A stretch of 64,000 bases of DNA from Variovorax sp. 54 (GTDB lineage: Bacteria > Pseudomonadota > Gammaproteobacteria > Burkholderiales > Burkholderiaceae_C). The position numbers were made by a program, and so were the translations under genes. Numbering within the stretch: the stretch's first letter is position 1; each line of letters starts with the position of its first letter. The notes under the pieces are model-generated. The model was not told where the DNA came from and made no database searches. It was given only the letters and a program-made list of their open reading frames with translations. Below are positions 25,722 to 36,159 of this stretch, one piece after another. Location of the stretch: the NCBI RefSeq assembly GCF_002754375.1, contig NZ_PEFF01000001.1:2046001-2110000 (forward strand), written 5' to 3'.

Positions 25722-26620
25722 GCGGCTTCCTGTGCGTGCGGCAACGCAGCCACGGCCTGCGCCAGTTGCTCGGCGATGGGCGTGTCGAAAAAAGCGCCGT
25801 CCTGCTGCGCGATGAACTGCCCGATGCGCAGCTCCAGCAGGCGACGCAGGCGGTAGCGTGCGCGCCGTGCGCGGGCGAGCGCACGCACCCCGGGCGCCTG
25901 CGCGTGCCAGGCCTGGTGACGGTCGATGGTGTCCGACAGCACCTGCAGCGATGCCGGATCGCCGGCCGCGCTCAGCAGGATGGGCGGCACCCAGTCGCCC
26001 GGCGCGTGGCGCGCCATCGTGGCAATGCGGCGGATGTCGGTCGCCATGCGCTGCGCGCCCGGCAGGTCCGACTTGTGGACCACGAAGATGTCGGCCATTT
26101 CCATGATGCCGGCCTTCATGGCCTGCACGATGTCGCCGCTGTCGGGCAACAGCACCAGCGCCAGGGTGTCGACCTGCGCGCGCACCGCGTGCTCGGCCTG
26201 GCCGACACCGACGGTTTCGAGCAGCACCTCGTCGAAGCCGAAACGGTCCATCAGCTCCAGCATCTCGGGCAGGTGGTCGGCCAGCCCGTCGCCGGTGCGG
26301 CGCGAGCCGAGCGAGCGGATGTACAGCTGCGCGTTGCCCGCGAGTTCGTCCATGCGCACGCGGTCGCCGAGGATGGCGCCGCCGCTCTTCGGGCTGCTCG
26401 GGTCCACGGCCAGCACACCCAGACGCCCGCGCGGTGCGCGCAGTTGCGCGAGGTGGCCGACCAGCGTGCTCTTGCCCGCGCCGGGCGCGCCGGTAACGCC
26501 GACACGCCGCGCCGCGTGCGACGGCGGATCGCGCGCCAGCGCCATCGGGTCGGCGTTGGCCAGCCGCGTGAGTTCGCGGCTCAAGGCCCACCGATCGAGC
26601 GGCGCCGCGTCCATGTTCAT
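25718..26620 (-). CDS. meaB: MeaB/ArgK-type P-loop GTPase, acyl-CoA mutase chaperone
   Basis: This 300-residue GTPase of the G3E/MeaB family has Walker A GAPGAGKS (44-51), VDPSSP, a D-R-x-R-M switch, ETVGVGQ, and the HKSDLPGA base-recognition motif. MeaB proteins protect and reactivate B12-dependent acyl-CoA mutases and gate cofactor loading. It is encoded in the same operon as both mutase subunits, with four-base overlaps to the CoA-transferase gene before it and the small ORF after it. Confidence 0.93.
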   Translation of the reverse strand: MNMDAAPLDRWALSRELTRLANADPMALARDPPSHAARRVGVTGAPGAGKSTLVGHLAQLRAPRGRLGVLAVDPSSPKSGGAILGDRVRMDELAGNAQLYIRSLGSRRTGDGLADHLPEMLELMDRFGFDEVLLETVGVGQAEHAVRAQVDTLALVLLPDSGDIVQAMKAGIMEMADIFVVHKSDLPGAQRMATDIRRIATMARHAPGDWVPPILLSAAGDPASLQVLSDTIDRHQAWHAQAPGVRALARARRARYRLRRLLELRIGQFIAQQDGAFFDTPIAEQLAQAVAALPHAQEAA

Positions 26621-27750
26621 GCCGCCACCTTGCCCAGCACCTCGTCCGCATGCTCGTTGAGCAGCGGCGGCAGGCCGTAGCGCGGCGTGAAACCGTCGAA
26701 GCGGATCGGGCTGGCCACGGCCTGCAGCGGCAGGCTGCCGTCGCCCAGCGACACCACCAGCCGCCGCGCGTTCGCGATGTCACCGCACAGCGCATCGTTG
26801 AGCGTGCCGACCTCGGCCGCCACCACGCCCAGCGGCACCAGCCGTCGCACCCACTCGGCCGCCGGCGCGCCGCGCAGCAGCTGCGCGATGGCGGCGATGA
26901 CCTCGGCGCGGTGCGCGCGCCGGCCTGCCATGGTGCAAAAGCGCACGTCGGTGGTCCATTCGGAATGGCCGACTTCGTCGCAGAAGATCTTCCAGAACTT
27001 GTCGTGCGTGATGAACAGCGTGAGCCAGCCGTCGGCAGTCAGGAAGATCTGCGCCGGCACCACGTACGGGTGCGACGAGTCGGCCTGCCGCGCCACGGTC
27101 TCGCCCGCATTGAGCACGGCGCCGGCCAGGTAGTTGAGCTGCGAGAGCATCACGTCGTACATCGCGACATCGACCTGCCCGCCCTGCCCCTGCACGATCT
27201 TGGCCAGCAGGCCGACCGCGGCCACCAGCCCGGCCGAGTTGTCGACGGCGGAGTAGCCGGCCTTGGTGGGCGGCGCATCGGGGTCGCCGGTGAGCGCCAT
27301 CACGCCGGTCAGCGCCTGGATCACGTAGTCGTAGGCGGGGCTGTCGGCATGCGGGCCGTCCAGGCCGTAGCCGGTGAGCGCGACGCAGACGATGCGCTCG
27401 TTCCACTGCCGCATCGCGTCATACGTCAGGCCGAGCTTGCGGATCGCCGAGGGCCGCAGGTTGGTGATGACCGCGTGCGAGGTCTCGGCAATGCGGCCCA
27501 GCGCCTCCTGCCCCTCGGTGCTTGCCAGGTCGAGCACCACGCTCTTCTTGCTGCGGTTGAGGCTGGCGAAGTAGGCGTTGTGCGGGCCGATGAAATGCGG
27601 GCTCACGCTGCGGGCGATGTCACCTTCGGGCGTCTCGATCTTGATGACCTCGGCGCCCATGTCGGCGAGCATCAGGCCGCAGTACGGGCCGGCCAGCATG
27701 TGGCCGACTTCGATGATGCGGATGCCGTCAAGCGGCCCCGCGGTACTCAC
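26617..27750 (-). CDS. CaiB/BaiF (family III) CoA-transferase
   Basis: This 377-residue family III CoA-transferase begins GIRIIEVGHMLAGPYCGLMLADMGAEVIKIE and has the VDVAMYD segment that carries the catalytic Asp. The start is the GTG at 27750, preceded by GGAGG at a six-to-seven-base spacing; longer in-frame versions lack a binding site. It would activate a carboxylate by CoA transfer, probably supplying the mutase. It overlaps the MeaB gene by four bases. Confidence 0.92.
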   Translation of the reverse strand: MSTAGPLDGIRIIEVGHMLAGPYCGLMLADMGAEVIKIETPEGDIARSVSPHFIGPHNAYFASLNRSKKSVVLDLASTEGQEALGRIAETSHAVITNLRPSAIRKLGLTYDAMRQWNERIVCVALTGYGLDGPHADSPAYDYVIQALTGVMALTGDPDAPPTKAGYSAVDNSAGLVAAVGLLAKIVQGQGGQVDVAMYDVMLSQLNYLAGAVLNAGETVARQADSSHPYVVPAQIFLTADGWLTLFITHDKFWKIFCDEVGHSEWTTDVRFCTMAGRRAHRAEVIAAIAQLLRGAPAAEWVRRLVPLGVVAAEVGTLNDALCGDIANARRLVVSLGDGSLPLQAVASPIRFDGFTPRYGLPPLLNEHADEVLGKVAA

Positions 27751-27811
27751 AGGAGTACCTCCGTGCTTCGCACTGCGGTGTGAGCTTGCTTGAGGCGGCC
27801 CGGCGCGGCGC

Positions 27812-28227
27812 TCATGCAAGGCACTCCGCCAGTGAAGCCACCACCAGCTCCAGCGGCATGTCCGCCGTGAAGACCGCGCTCACGCCGAGCGTGCGCAGGT
27901 GGGCATGGTCTTCGGCCGGGATGGTGCCGCCGACGAACACCTTCACGTCGTGCGCCTTCAGCTCGCGCAGCTGCGCGATCACTTCCGACACCAGCTCCTT
28001 GTGGCTGCCCGACAGGATGCTCAGGCCCACCGCATCGACGCCTTCGTCGACCGCCACCTGCGCGATCTGCAGCGGGCTGCGGCGCAGGCCGGTGTAGATC
28101 ACTTCGGCGCCGGCGTTGCGCAGGGTCAGGGCGATGATCTTGGCGCCGATGTCGTGGCCGTCGAGGCCGGGCTTGCCGATCAGGATGCGCCGGGCCGCGA
28201 GCGCGGCGGTGCCTGGTTGCTGCGTGC

Positions 28228-28231
<4 letters not shown>
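27812..28231 (-). CDS. B12-binding subunit of acyl-CoA mutase
   Basis: This 139-residue stand-alone cobalamin-binding domain has the D24-G-H26-D-I-G29 (DxHxxG) motif that supplies the lower axial His ligand, a downstream SxL (VGLSILSG) and GG (VFVGGTIP). It pairs with the large subunit encoded immediately upstream, overlapping by four bases. The split arrangement is that of isobutyryl- and 2-hydroxyisobutyryl-CoA mutases, whereas classical methylmalonyl-CoA mutase carries this domain fused. Confidence 0.93.
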
Positions 28232-29846
<1,615 letters not shown>

Positions 29847-29850
<4 letters not shown>

Positions 29851-30629
29851 CGGGCGGCCTTGGCAAGAAAGAGGTCGGAGGCCTGCCAGTGGTCGTCGTG
29901 CAGCCAGGTGGCCAGCACCTGCGCATGCTCGACCTCGCGCCGCGCGCTGTACGAAGCCCCTTCGCGCCACGCGATGAGCTGCGCCTTCATGCCACGCAGC
30001 ACCTGCGGCGGATGCGCCCGCAGCGGCGCGATGAAGGCGCGCAGGTCTTCGCCGTCGGCGCCGTCTGCAATCGATGCATCGGCCAAGCCCCACTGCAGCG
30101 CCTGCGCCGCATCGATCATTTCGCAGCGGCCCATCATGCGCAGTGCGCGCGCGCCGCCCACGAGCCGGCACAGGTCGGGCCCGCCGCCCCAGGCCGTGCT
30201 GATCGCCAGCTTGGCCTGGATGAAGCCGATGCGCGCATGCGCGGCCTGCAGGCGCATGTCGCAGGCCAGTGCCAGCTCGGCCCCGCCGCCGATAGCGTCG
30301 CCATTGAGGTAGGCCAGCACCGGCACCGGGCAGCGGCGCACGGCGTCGAGTGCGCCGCGCGAGCGTTCGACCATCGCGTGGGTCGCGGCCTCGTCGCGTA
30401 CTTCCGACAGCTCCACCAGGTCGCCCCCGGCGGCGAAGAAGCGCTCGCCGGCGCCGCGCAGCACGAGCAGCCGCGTGTCGGGCCGGGCCCCGTGCGCGGC
30501 GACCGCCTGGGCCAGCGCCGTGAGCACGCGGCCCGCGAGGGCGTTGTGCTTGGCGGCGCGGTCGATGGTGATCCACACCACGCCGTCGGCGTGTGCGTCC
30601 ACTGTGATGTCCTGGCTGGCTTGCTGCAC
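29847..30629 (-). CDS. Enoyl-CoA hydratase/isomerase family protein
   Basis: This 260-residue crotonase-fold protein has an oxyanion-hole segment GERFFAAGGDL and the NGDAIGGGAELALACDMR motif. The usual Glu pair of hydratases is only partly visible (AIGGGAEL keeps one; the second region reads AWGGGPDLCR). The start is a GTG with GGAG about nine bases upstream. It is the first gene of the ten-gene operon, divergent from the IclR gene. The order is reminiscent of the E. coli sbm-argK-ygfG-ygfH set, where the crotonase is methylmalonyl-CoA decarboxylase; that role is possible here too. Confidence 0.88.
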
Positions 30630-30677
30630 CTTGGTATGTCTCCGTCGAACTGTCGTGGACCCATCGTAGGAACCGAC

Positions 30678-30691
30678 TTGTTCGAGAACAA
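30678..30691. promoter_or_regulatory. Candidate IclR operator in divergent promoter region
   Basis: The arms TTGTTC and GAACAA, separated by two bases, form a dyad in the 186-base gap between the crotonase gene and the IclR gene. A second, looser GTTC-N8-GAAC pair lies about 18 bases downstream, and TTCAG-N4-CTGAA lies near 30768. IclR proteins commonly bind such dyads. Assignment is by position only. Confidence 0.45.
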
Positions 30692-30815
30692 GAACCTATG
30701 TTCAGCATTACGAACGAATGACAGAATGACCGCGCGGATCGTGCTCGCCGATCCCGTTTGTTCAGGCGGCTGAATTTCGTCGCCCGGTCCGTTCCACCGT
30801 TCAGGAGAAGCGCCC

Positions 30816-31568
30816 ATGACTGGCGTCACCGTGACCGCGATCGCGCGGGTGATCGACATCTTCGAAGCGTTCCAGGCGAGCCAGCGTCCGCTGTCGCTCA
30901 CCGAACTGGCCGAAGCCGTGGGCGTGCCCAAGAGCACCTGCCACGCCATCGTCTCGACGCTGACCGCGCGCGGCTACCTGTACACCTTGAGCCGCCCGCG
31001 CGCGCTCTACCCGACGCGGCGCATGTTCGACGTGATGCACGACATCAGCGTGAAAGACCCGTTCATCGAGCGCGCCACGCCGGTGCTCGAGCGGCTGCGC
31101 GACGCCACGCGCGAGACCGTGATCCTCGGCAAGCGCCAGGGCGACTCGGTGATCTACCTGCAGGTGGTCGAGGGCCTGCACCCCATCCGCTATTCGGCCA
31201 AGCCCGGCGAGTTCAAGCCGCTGCACTCCAGCTCGATCGGCAAGGCGCTGCTGGGCAGCCTGAAGGAGCCCGAGCTGCGCACCTGGCTCAAGGAGCGCAC
31301 GCTGCCCGCCGTGACCGCCACCACCAAGACCGCGCACGAGGCGCTGGTGGCCGACGTGCTCGACAGCCGCAAGCTCGGCTACTTCGTGACGCGCGGCGAG
31401 AACGTGAGCGACGTGTGGGCCGTGGCGGCCTTCCTGCAGCTGCACAACGACACGGTGGCGGTGGCCGTGGCCGGGCCGCAGCACCGCATCGAATCCAGCG
31501 TGGCCGAAGTGGCACGGCTGCTGGTGGCCAGCTGCAGCTTCCTGGCGCGGCAAGTCGAGCGGGGCTGA
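30816..31568 (+). CDS. IclR-family transcriptional regulator
   Basis: This 250-residue IclR protein has an N-terminal winged helix (about 6-70; LTELAEAVGVPKSTCHAIVSTL is the recognition segment) and a C-terminal effector domain with the signature around HSSSIGKALL and GYFVTRGENV. GGAGAA lies before the ATG. It is divergent from the B12-mutase operon, whose expression it most likely controls in response to a substrate or CoA-ester intermediate. It ends four bases before the stop of the convergent flavoprotein gene. Confidence 0.92.
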   Translation: MTGVTVTAIARVIDIFEAFQASQRPLSLTELAEAVGVPKSTCHAIVSTLTARGYLYTLSRPRALYPTRRMFDVMHDISVKDPFIERATPVLERLRDATRETVILGKRQGDSVIYLQVVEGLHPIRYSAKPGEFKPLHSSSIGKALLGSLKEPELRTWLKERTLPAVTATTKTAHEALVADVLDSRKLGYFVTRGENVSDVWAVAAFLQLHNDTVAVAVAGPQHRIESSVAEVARLLVASCSFLARQVERG

Positions 31569-31572
31569 CCGC

Positions 31573-32550
31573 TCAGCCGCGCAGCATACCCGCCAGGCGC
31601 TTGGCGATGAGTTCATCCGCCTGCGCCATGATGCGGTCGATGAGCTCGGCGCAGCTGGGCACGTCGTGGATCAGGCCGGCCACCATGCCGCAGCTCCAGG
31701 CACCGGCGTCCATGTCGCCCTCGGTCATCACCTTCGGGTAGATGCCGGCGACCTGGTCCATGATGTCGTCGATCTTCAGCGCGTCGCCCTTGATGCGTTC
31801 GATCTCGATGAGGCGCTCCACGCCCGCGTTGTTGATCACGCGCTCGGTGTTGCGCAGCGACCGCATGATCAGGCGCGTGTCGAGTTCCGAGGCATTGACG
31901 ATGGCCTGCTTCACGTTCGCGTGCACCGGTGCTTCCTTGGTCGCGATGAAGCGCGTGCCCATGTTCATGCCCTCGGCGCCCAGCGCGAGCGCGGCCACGA
32001 GGCTGCGGCCGTCGGCCATGCCGCCCGAGGCGACGAACGGGATCTTCAGTTCTTCGGCTGCGCGCGGCAGCAGGATCATGTTGGGCACGTCGTCTTCGCC
32101 GGGGTGGCCGCCGCACTCGAAGCCGTCCACGCTCACGGCGTCGCAGCCGATGCGCTCGGCCTTGAGCGCGTGGCGCACCGAGGTGCACTTGTGGATCACC
32201 TTGATGCCCGCGGCCTTCAGCGCGGGCATGTAGGCCTCGGGGCTGCGGCCTGCGGTTTCCACGGCCTTGATGCCGCCTTCGACGATGGCCGCGATGTACT
32301 CGGGGTACGGCGGCGAGGCGAAGGTCGGCAAAAAGGTGAGGTTCACGCCGAAGGGCTTGTCGGTCATCTCGTGGCAGCGCGCGATCTCGCGGGCCAGCAG
32401 TTCGGGCGTCTTCTGCGTGAGGCCCGTGATGATCCCCAGGCCGCCGGCGTTGGAGACGGCCGCGGCCAGCTCGGCAAAGCCGACGTAGTGCATGCCGCCC
32501 TGGATGATCGGGTGGCGGATGCCGAAGAGTTCGGTGATGCGGGTTTTCAA
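31573..32550 (-). CDS. Nitronate monooxygenase-like FMN enzyme
   Basis: This 325-residue TIM-barrel flavoprotein of the NMO/2-nitropropane dioxygenase/FabK superfamily shows an N-terminal HPIIQGGMHYVG, a VDGFECGGHPG segment, the IPFVASGGMADG phosphate-binding region and MGTRFIATKEA. The start is a TTG at 32550 with AAAGGA seven bases upstream, which gives the usual family length. It is the last gene of the Rieske operon, 38 bases after the TetR gene. It may act as a nitronate oxidase, or as an enoyl/quinone reductase; context does not decide. Confidence 0.88.
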   Translation of the reverse strand: MKTRITELFGIRHPIIQGGMHYVGFAELAAAVSNAGGLGIITGLTQKTPELLAREIARCHEMTDKPFGVNLTFLPTFASPPYPEYIAAIVEGGIKAVETAGRSPEAYMPALKAAGIKVIHKCTSVRHALKAERIGCDAVSVDGFECGGHPGEDDVPNMILLPRAAEELKIPFVASGGMADGRSLVAALALGAEGMNMGTRFIATKEAPVHANVKQAIVNASELDTRLIMRSLRNTERVINNAGVERLIEIERIKGDALKIDDIMDQVAGIYPKVMTEGDMDAGAWSCGMVAGLIHDVPSCAELIDRIMAQADELIAKRLAGMLRG

Positions 32551-32588
32551 GGGAACGTCCTTTGGTCGGGGTTGCAGAAAAAGAAAAC

Positions 32589-33212
32589 TCAGGGGGGCGA
32601 CGCATCGCCGGGGGACACGACGCGCAGCACGTCGCGCGCCATGACTTTCATCCAGGCCTTGTCGCTCTTCAGCGCGGGCTCGGCAAAGGCCTTGGCAAAG
32701 GTGGGCCGCACGATCTTGGCGTAGTTCAGCGTGCCGAGAATGATCGTCAGCACGACCACGGACGGGATCTCGCGGCGGATCAGGCCGGCCGCCTGCGCCT
32801 CTTCCAGCAAGGCCAGGCTTCCCTGCAGAAAGCTTTCCAGCGGCCGGATCTGCGCCTGCTGGATGCGCTCGGCGTTGTCGAGCAGCTCGCGCGTGACGAG
32901 CCGGAAGCCCGTGGGCCGCGCCTGCATCCATTCGACCTGCAGCGCCACGTAGGCCTGCAGGCGCGCCTGCAGGCTGGCGCTCGTGTCGACGCGCTTGCGC
33001 ATGCGCGCCATCAGCTCCTCGGCCTGCTTCTCGAGGACGGCGCGGTACAGCAGCTCCTTGCTCGGGAAGTGGTGCAGCAGCCCCGGGTTGCCGACCTCGC
33101 ATTCGCGCGCGATGGCCGACAGCGACGCGCCCTGGAAGCCGTGGTCGGCAAAGTGCTGCTCGGCACGCGCCAGGATGATTTCTTTGCGGGAGGTCGGTGG
33201 AGCTGATGACAT
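32589..33212 (-). CDS. TetR-family transcriptional regulator
   Basis: This 207-residue protein has a TetR helix-turn-helix at about 10-55 (ILARAEQHFADHGFQGAS and LLHHFPSKELLYRAV) and a helical ligand-binding domain. It lies between the acyl-CoA ligase and NMO-like genes of the Rieske operon, so it is probably autoregulated. The 20-base palindrome at 36111-36130, upstream of the first gene, is its likely operator. Confidence 0.92.
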   Translation of the reverse strand: MSSAPPTSRKEIILARAEQHFADHGFQGASLSAIARECEVGNPGLLHHFPSKELLYRAVLEKQAEELMARMRKRVDTSASLQARLQAYVALQVEWMQARPTGFRLVTRELLDNAERIQQAQIRPLESFLQGSLALLEEAQAAGLIRREIPSVVVLTIILGTLNYAKIVRPTFAKAFAEPALKSDKAWMKVMARDVLRVVSPGDASPP

Positions 33213-33237
33213 CGCGCGATTGTAGAAATCGGAACGC

Positions 33238-34800
33238 TCAATGAATGGCGCGCAGGTGACCCGCCCAGTACGGCGCGCGCAGGTCGCGCTTGAGCAGCTT
33301 GCCCGACTCGGTGCGCGGCAGCGCCGCCACGAAGTCGACGGTCTTCGGGCACTTGAAGTGCGCAATGCGCTCGCGCATGAAATCGATGATGTGGTCGGCA
33401 TTCGCCGTGGCCCCGGGGCGCAGCACCACGCAGGCCTTGACCGACTCGCCCCACACCGCATCGGGCACGCCGATGACTGCGCCGTCGGCCACGTCGGGGT
33501 GCTTCATCAGGGTGTTCTCGACTTCCGCGGGATAGATGTTCTCGCCGCCCGAGACGATCATGTCCTTGATCCGGTCGCTCAGGAACAGGTAGCCGTCCTG
33601 CAGGTAGCCGGCATCGCCCGAGCGGAACCAGCCGCCCTCGGCATCGCGCCCCTCAGGAAAGGCCTCCTGCGTGGCTTCGGACTTCTGCCAGTAGGCCTTG
33701 AAGTTGCGGTCGCTGCGAATCCAGACCTCGCCCACCCGCCCGTCTTCCAGGTCGGCCAGCGTCAAGGGGTCGACGATGCGCAGCGCCGTGCGCGGCATCG
33801 GCCGCCCGGCCGAACGCAGCAACCCCGCACCACGGCGATGGTCTTCGGCTGTGAGGGCGGTCACGACGCCGCAGACTTCCGTCAAGCCGTAGATCTGGGA
33901 GAAGTCGCAGCCGAAGACCTCCATCGCCGCCTCCAGCACGGGCTCGGTGATCGGCGAGCCGCCGTACGCCATGAGCCGCAGGCTGGCGAAGTCCAGCGTG
34001 CGGCTGACGGGATGGGCCAGAAGGAACCCGATCATTGCGGGCACCACCAGCACATGCGTGATCTTCTCGCCGGACAGCGCGCGCAGGAACACCTCCGGCT
34101 GAAACTCGCGGAAGATCACGCAGCGGCAGCCGACGTAGATCGGAAACAGCAGCTGCAGCATGCCTGCGATGTGGAAGGTCGGCAGCGCGTGCGCGAGCAC
34201 CGCGTTGCGATCGAGCTTCCACGCCTGCGCGATCACCTCGCACGCGGACACCAGGCCGCGGTGCGTGAGCACCACGCCCTTGGGGCGGCCCGTGGTGCCC
34301 GACGAATACATGTGAATCGCCGCGTCGTCAGGCAGCACGTCGCGCGGCGGGAGCTGGTCGTCGAAACCCGCGCACCACAGGTCCAGCCGCGCCGGGTCGT
34401 CGGCTTCGCAGTCGGTCAGGAACACGCACACACCGCCCGGCCCGGCGGCCTGCGCCCCCTGCGCCGAAAACTCGGTGTCGGCGATGAGCACGCGCGCACC
34501 GGAATCTTCGAGAACGAAGCGGATTTCTTCCACGCTGAAACGCCAGTTGACCGGCACGCAGGCAGCGCCGATCTTCATCGCCGCGAACACCAGCAGCGCG
34601 CAGTCCACCTGACTTCTGCCCAGAATCGCGACGCGGCTGCCCGGGCCGATGTCCAGCGATCGCAGCGCGTTGGCGAGCTGGTTCGCGCGCCGGTTCATCT
34701 CGGCGAACGCGATGGACTGCGTGTCCGACGCAAAGAGCGCGGCCTGCGGCTGCAGGCGGGCCTGTTGCATGAGGCTGTCGATCAGGTTGGATTCGTTCAT
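33238..34800 (-). CDS. AMP-dependent acyl-CoA synthetase/ligase
   Basis: This 520-residue ANL-superfamily ligase has the P-loop YSSGTTGRPKG at about 164-174, GLTEVCGV, the RSGDAGYLQDGYLFLSDR motif, and a C-terminal domain with the catalytic Lys in ESGKLLKRDLR. It should adenylate a carboxylic acid and transfer it to CoA. GGAGACAAGAAAGCA precedes the ATG. It lies 97 bases after the Rieske oxygenase gene and probably acts on the oxygenase product or on an aromatic or fatty acid. Confidence 0.9.
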   Translation of the reverse strand: MNESNLIDSLMQQARLQPQAALFASDTQSIAFAEMNRRANQLANALRSLDIGPGSRVAILGRSQVDCALLVFAAMKIGAACVPVNWRFSVEEIRFVLEDSGARVLIADTEFSAQGAQAAGPGGVCVFLTDCEADDPARLDLWCAGFDDQLPPRDVLPDDAAIHMYSSGTTGRPKGVVLTHRGLVSACEVIAQAWKLDRNAVLAHALPTFHIAGMLQLLFPIYVGCRCVIFREFQPEVFLRALSGEKITHVLVVPAMIGFLLAHPVSRTLDFASLRLMAYGGSPITEPVLEAAMEVFGCDFSQIYGLTEVCGVVTALTAEDHRRGAGLLRSAGRPMPRTALRIVDPLTLADLEDGRVGEVWIRSDRNFKAYWQKSEATQEAFPEGRDAEGGWFRSGDAGYLQDGYLFLSDRIKDMIVSGGENIYPAEVENTLMKHPDVADGAVIGVPDAVWGESVKACVVLRPGATANADHIIDFMRERIAHFKCPKTVDFVAALPRTESGKLLKRDLRAPYWAGHLRAIH

Positions 34801-34897
34801 TGCTTTCTTGTCTCCTGGTTGTGGGTGGCGCGCGGCGCCGCACCGCCCGGTCCGGGCGTGCGCAGGCCGCGACGCGGGGAAGCGGCAGTTTTTCTTT

Positions 34898-36052
34898 TCA
34901 GGGTGCGGGTTGCAGCGCGGCGATCTGCGCGTGCAGCTGCGCATGGAAGCGCGGCGCGCTGTACTCGAAGGTGCCGAAGGTCAGCGCCTCGTTCGCGCCC
35001 GACGCCAGGCCGGCCTGGATCGACTCGGCCAGTGCGTAGTCTTCCGCGAGCGTGCGGCGGTACAGCGCGACGTTCGCGTCCCAGTGCGCCTGGGCCTTCT
35101 CCGAGGCCGGCGCTTCGGGAATCAGCGTGAGCTCGTGCACGCGCGTGCGCGTGGGGCCCAACGGTTCCAGGCTGCTGAGTTGCGCGTGGTCGGGCTGCAC
35201 GAGGATGGTCGTGTTCGGAAAGAAGAAGTAGGTCAGGTTGCCGTAGCGCCGCGGATCGAAACCGTCGACCCCGGGCTGGTCTTGCGGGAACTTCGACTTG
35301 ACGAGGTACAGGCGCCGGTTCAACGCGAACTCGTCGACGATCTGCATGTTGTTCATGAACATGTGGGCGATGGTTTCGCGGTGCGCCACCTTGAAGTGGT
35401 ACGCCTCGAAGGACCCGTCGACCAGCAGCTTCCAGTTGGCCTCGACCACGTACGAGCGCGGCGCAAAGGCCACGGGCGTGCGCAGCCCCGCGAGCGATTC
35501 GAGGTTGTCCATCAGCGCGCCCAGTGCGGCGCCCGCGTCGCTCTCGGCCAGCGACGCATCGAGCAGCACCCAGACCAGGCCCGCGCGCTCGACCGTGGCG
35601 AGCCGGCGCAGGCCCGACTCTTCCTGCTTGAGGCACGGAAAGCCGAAGGATTCCGGCACGCCGCGCAGTGCGCCGTCGGGCTTGTAGGTCCATGCGTGGT
35701 ACGGGCACACAAAGGCGCGCACCTCACTGCCGCTGCCCTCGGGCACCACGCGCGCACCGCGGTGGCGGCACACGTTCAGAAAGGCCTGCACCTGCCCGTT
35801 CTCCTGGCGCACCAGCAGCAGCGGCACGCCGATGTAGGTGAGCGACAGCCACGCGCCGGGCGTGGCGAGCGACGCACCGGCGGCCACCGGCTGCGGATGC
35901 CGGTGCAGCAGGCGCCGCTCGTCGCGGGCCATGGCCTCGTCGGTGTAGCGGGCGACCGGCACCCGGTCACCCTGCCCTTGGGCGTCCGCGCGCCCGGCCT
36001 GCAGGGCCGCGGTCGCCCGGCGATGGAGTTCGGCGGCGAAGTTGTCGTTCAT
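34898..36052 (-). CDS. Rieske non-heme iron oxygenase, alpha subunit
   Basis: This 384-residue protein has a Rieske [2Fe-2S] centre C95-x-H97 ... C116-x2-H119 and a catalytic domain with N206-W-K and the iron ligands H219 and H224. The residue that bridges the Rieske and mononuclear centres (Asp in naphthalene dioxygenase) is Glu216 in the F-E-A-Y-H motif. Carnitine monooxygenase and glycine-betaine oxygenases also have Glu there. No reductase or ferredoxin gene is near. It is the first gene of a four-gene operon with a TetR-type palindrome 58 bases before the ATG. Confidence 0.9.
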   Translation of the reverse strand: MNDNFAAELHRRATAALQAGRADAQGQGDRVPVARYTDEAMARDERRLLHRHPQPVAAGASLATPGAWLSLTYIGVPLLLVRQENGQVQAFLNVCRHRGARVVPEGSGSEVRAFVCPYHAWTYKPDGALRGVPESFGFPCLKQEESGLRRLATVERAGLVWVLLDASLAESDAGAALGALMDNLESLAGLRTPVAFAPRSYVVEANWKLLVDGSFEAYHFKVAHRETIAHMFMNNMQIVDEFALNRRLYLVKSKFPQDQPGVDGFDPRRYGNLTYFFFPNTTILVQPDHAQLSSLEPLGPTRTRVHELTLIPEAPASEKAQAHWDANVALYRRTLAEDYALAESIQAGLASGANEALTFGTFEYSAPRFHAQLHAQIAALQPAP

Positions 36053-36110
36053 CTCGGGGGCTTTCTTGTCGATGCAATGCGCGCCCTTCGAGGGGCGATT
36101 GCCCGCAGTC

Positions 36111-36130
36111 TACCGACTGACCAGTCGGTA
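36111..36130. promoter_or_regulatory. TetR-type operator palindrome
   Basis: Nine-base perfect arms TACCGACTG and CAGTCGGTA are separated by AC. The ACCGAC...GTCGGT core is typical of TetR-family operators. It lies between the BKACE stop (36160) and the Rieske oxygenase start (36052), the promoter region of the operon that also encodes a TetR regulator. Confidence 0.82.
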
Positions 36131-36159
36131 CGTCAACAACCCCGGAGTGCCCTCGCGCG

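Noticed and set aside
34898..36052. Carnitine monooxygenase CntA with its reductase CntB
   Set aside because: The bridging Glu and the BKACE neighbour are suggestive, but no CntB-like reductase is present and an acyl-CoA ligase shares the operon.
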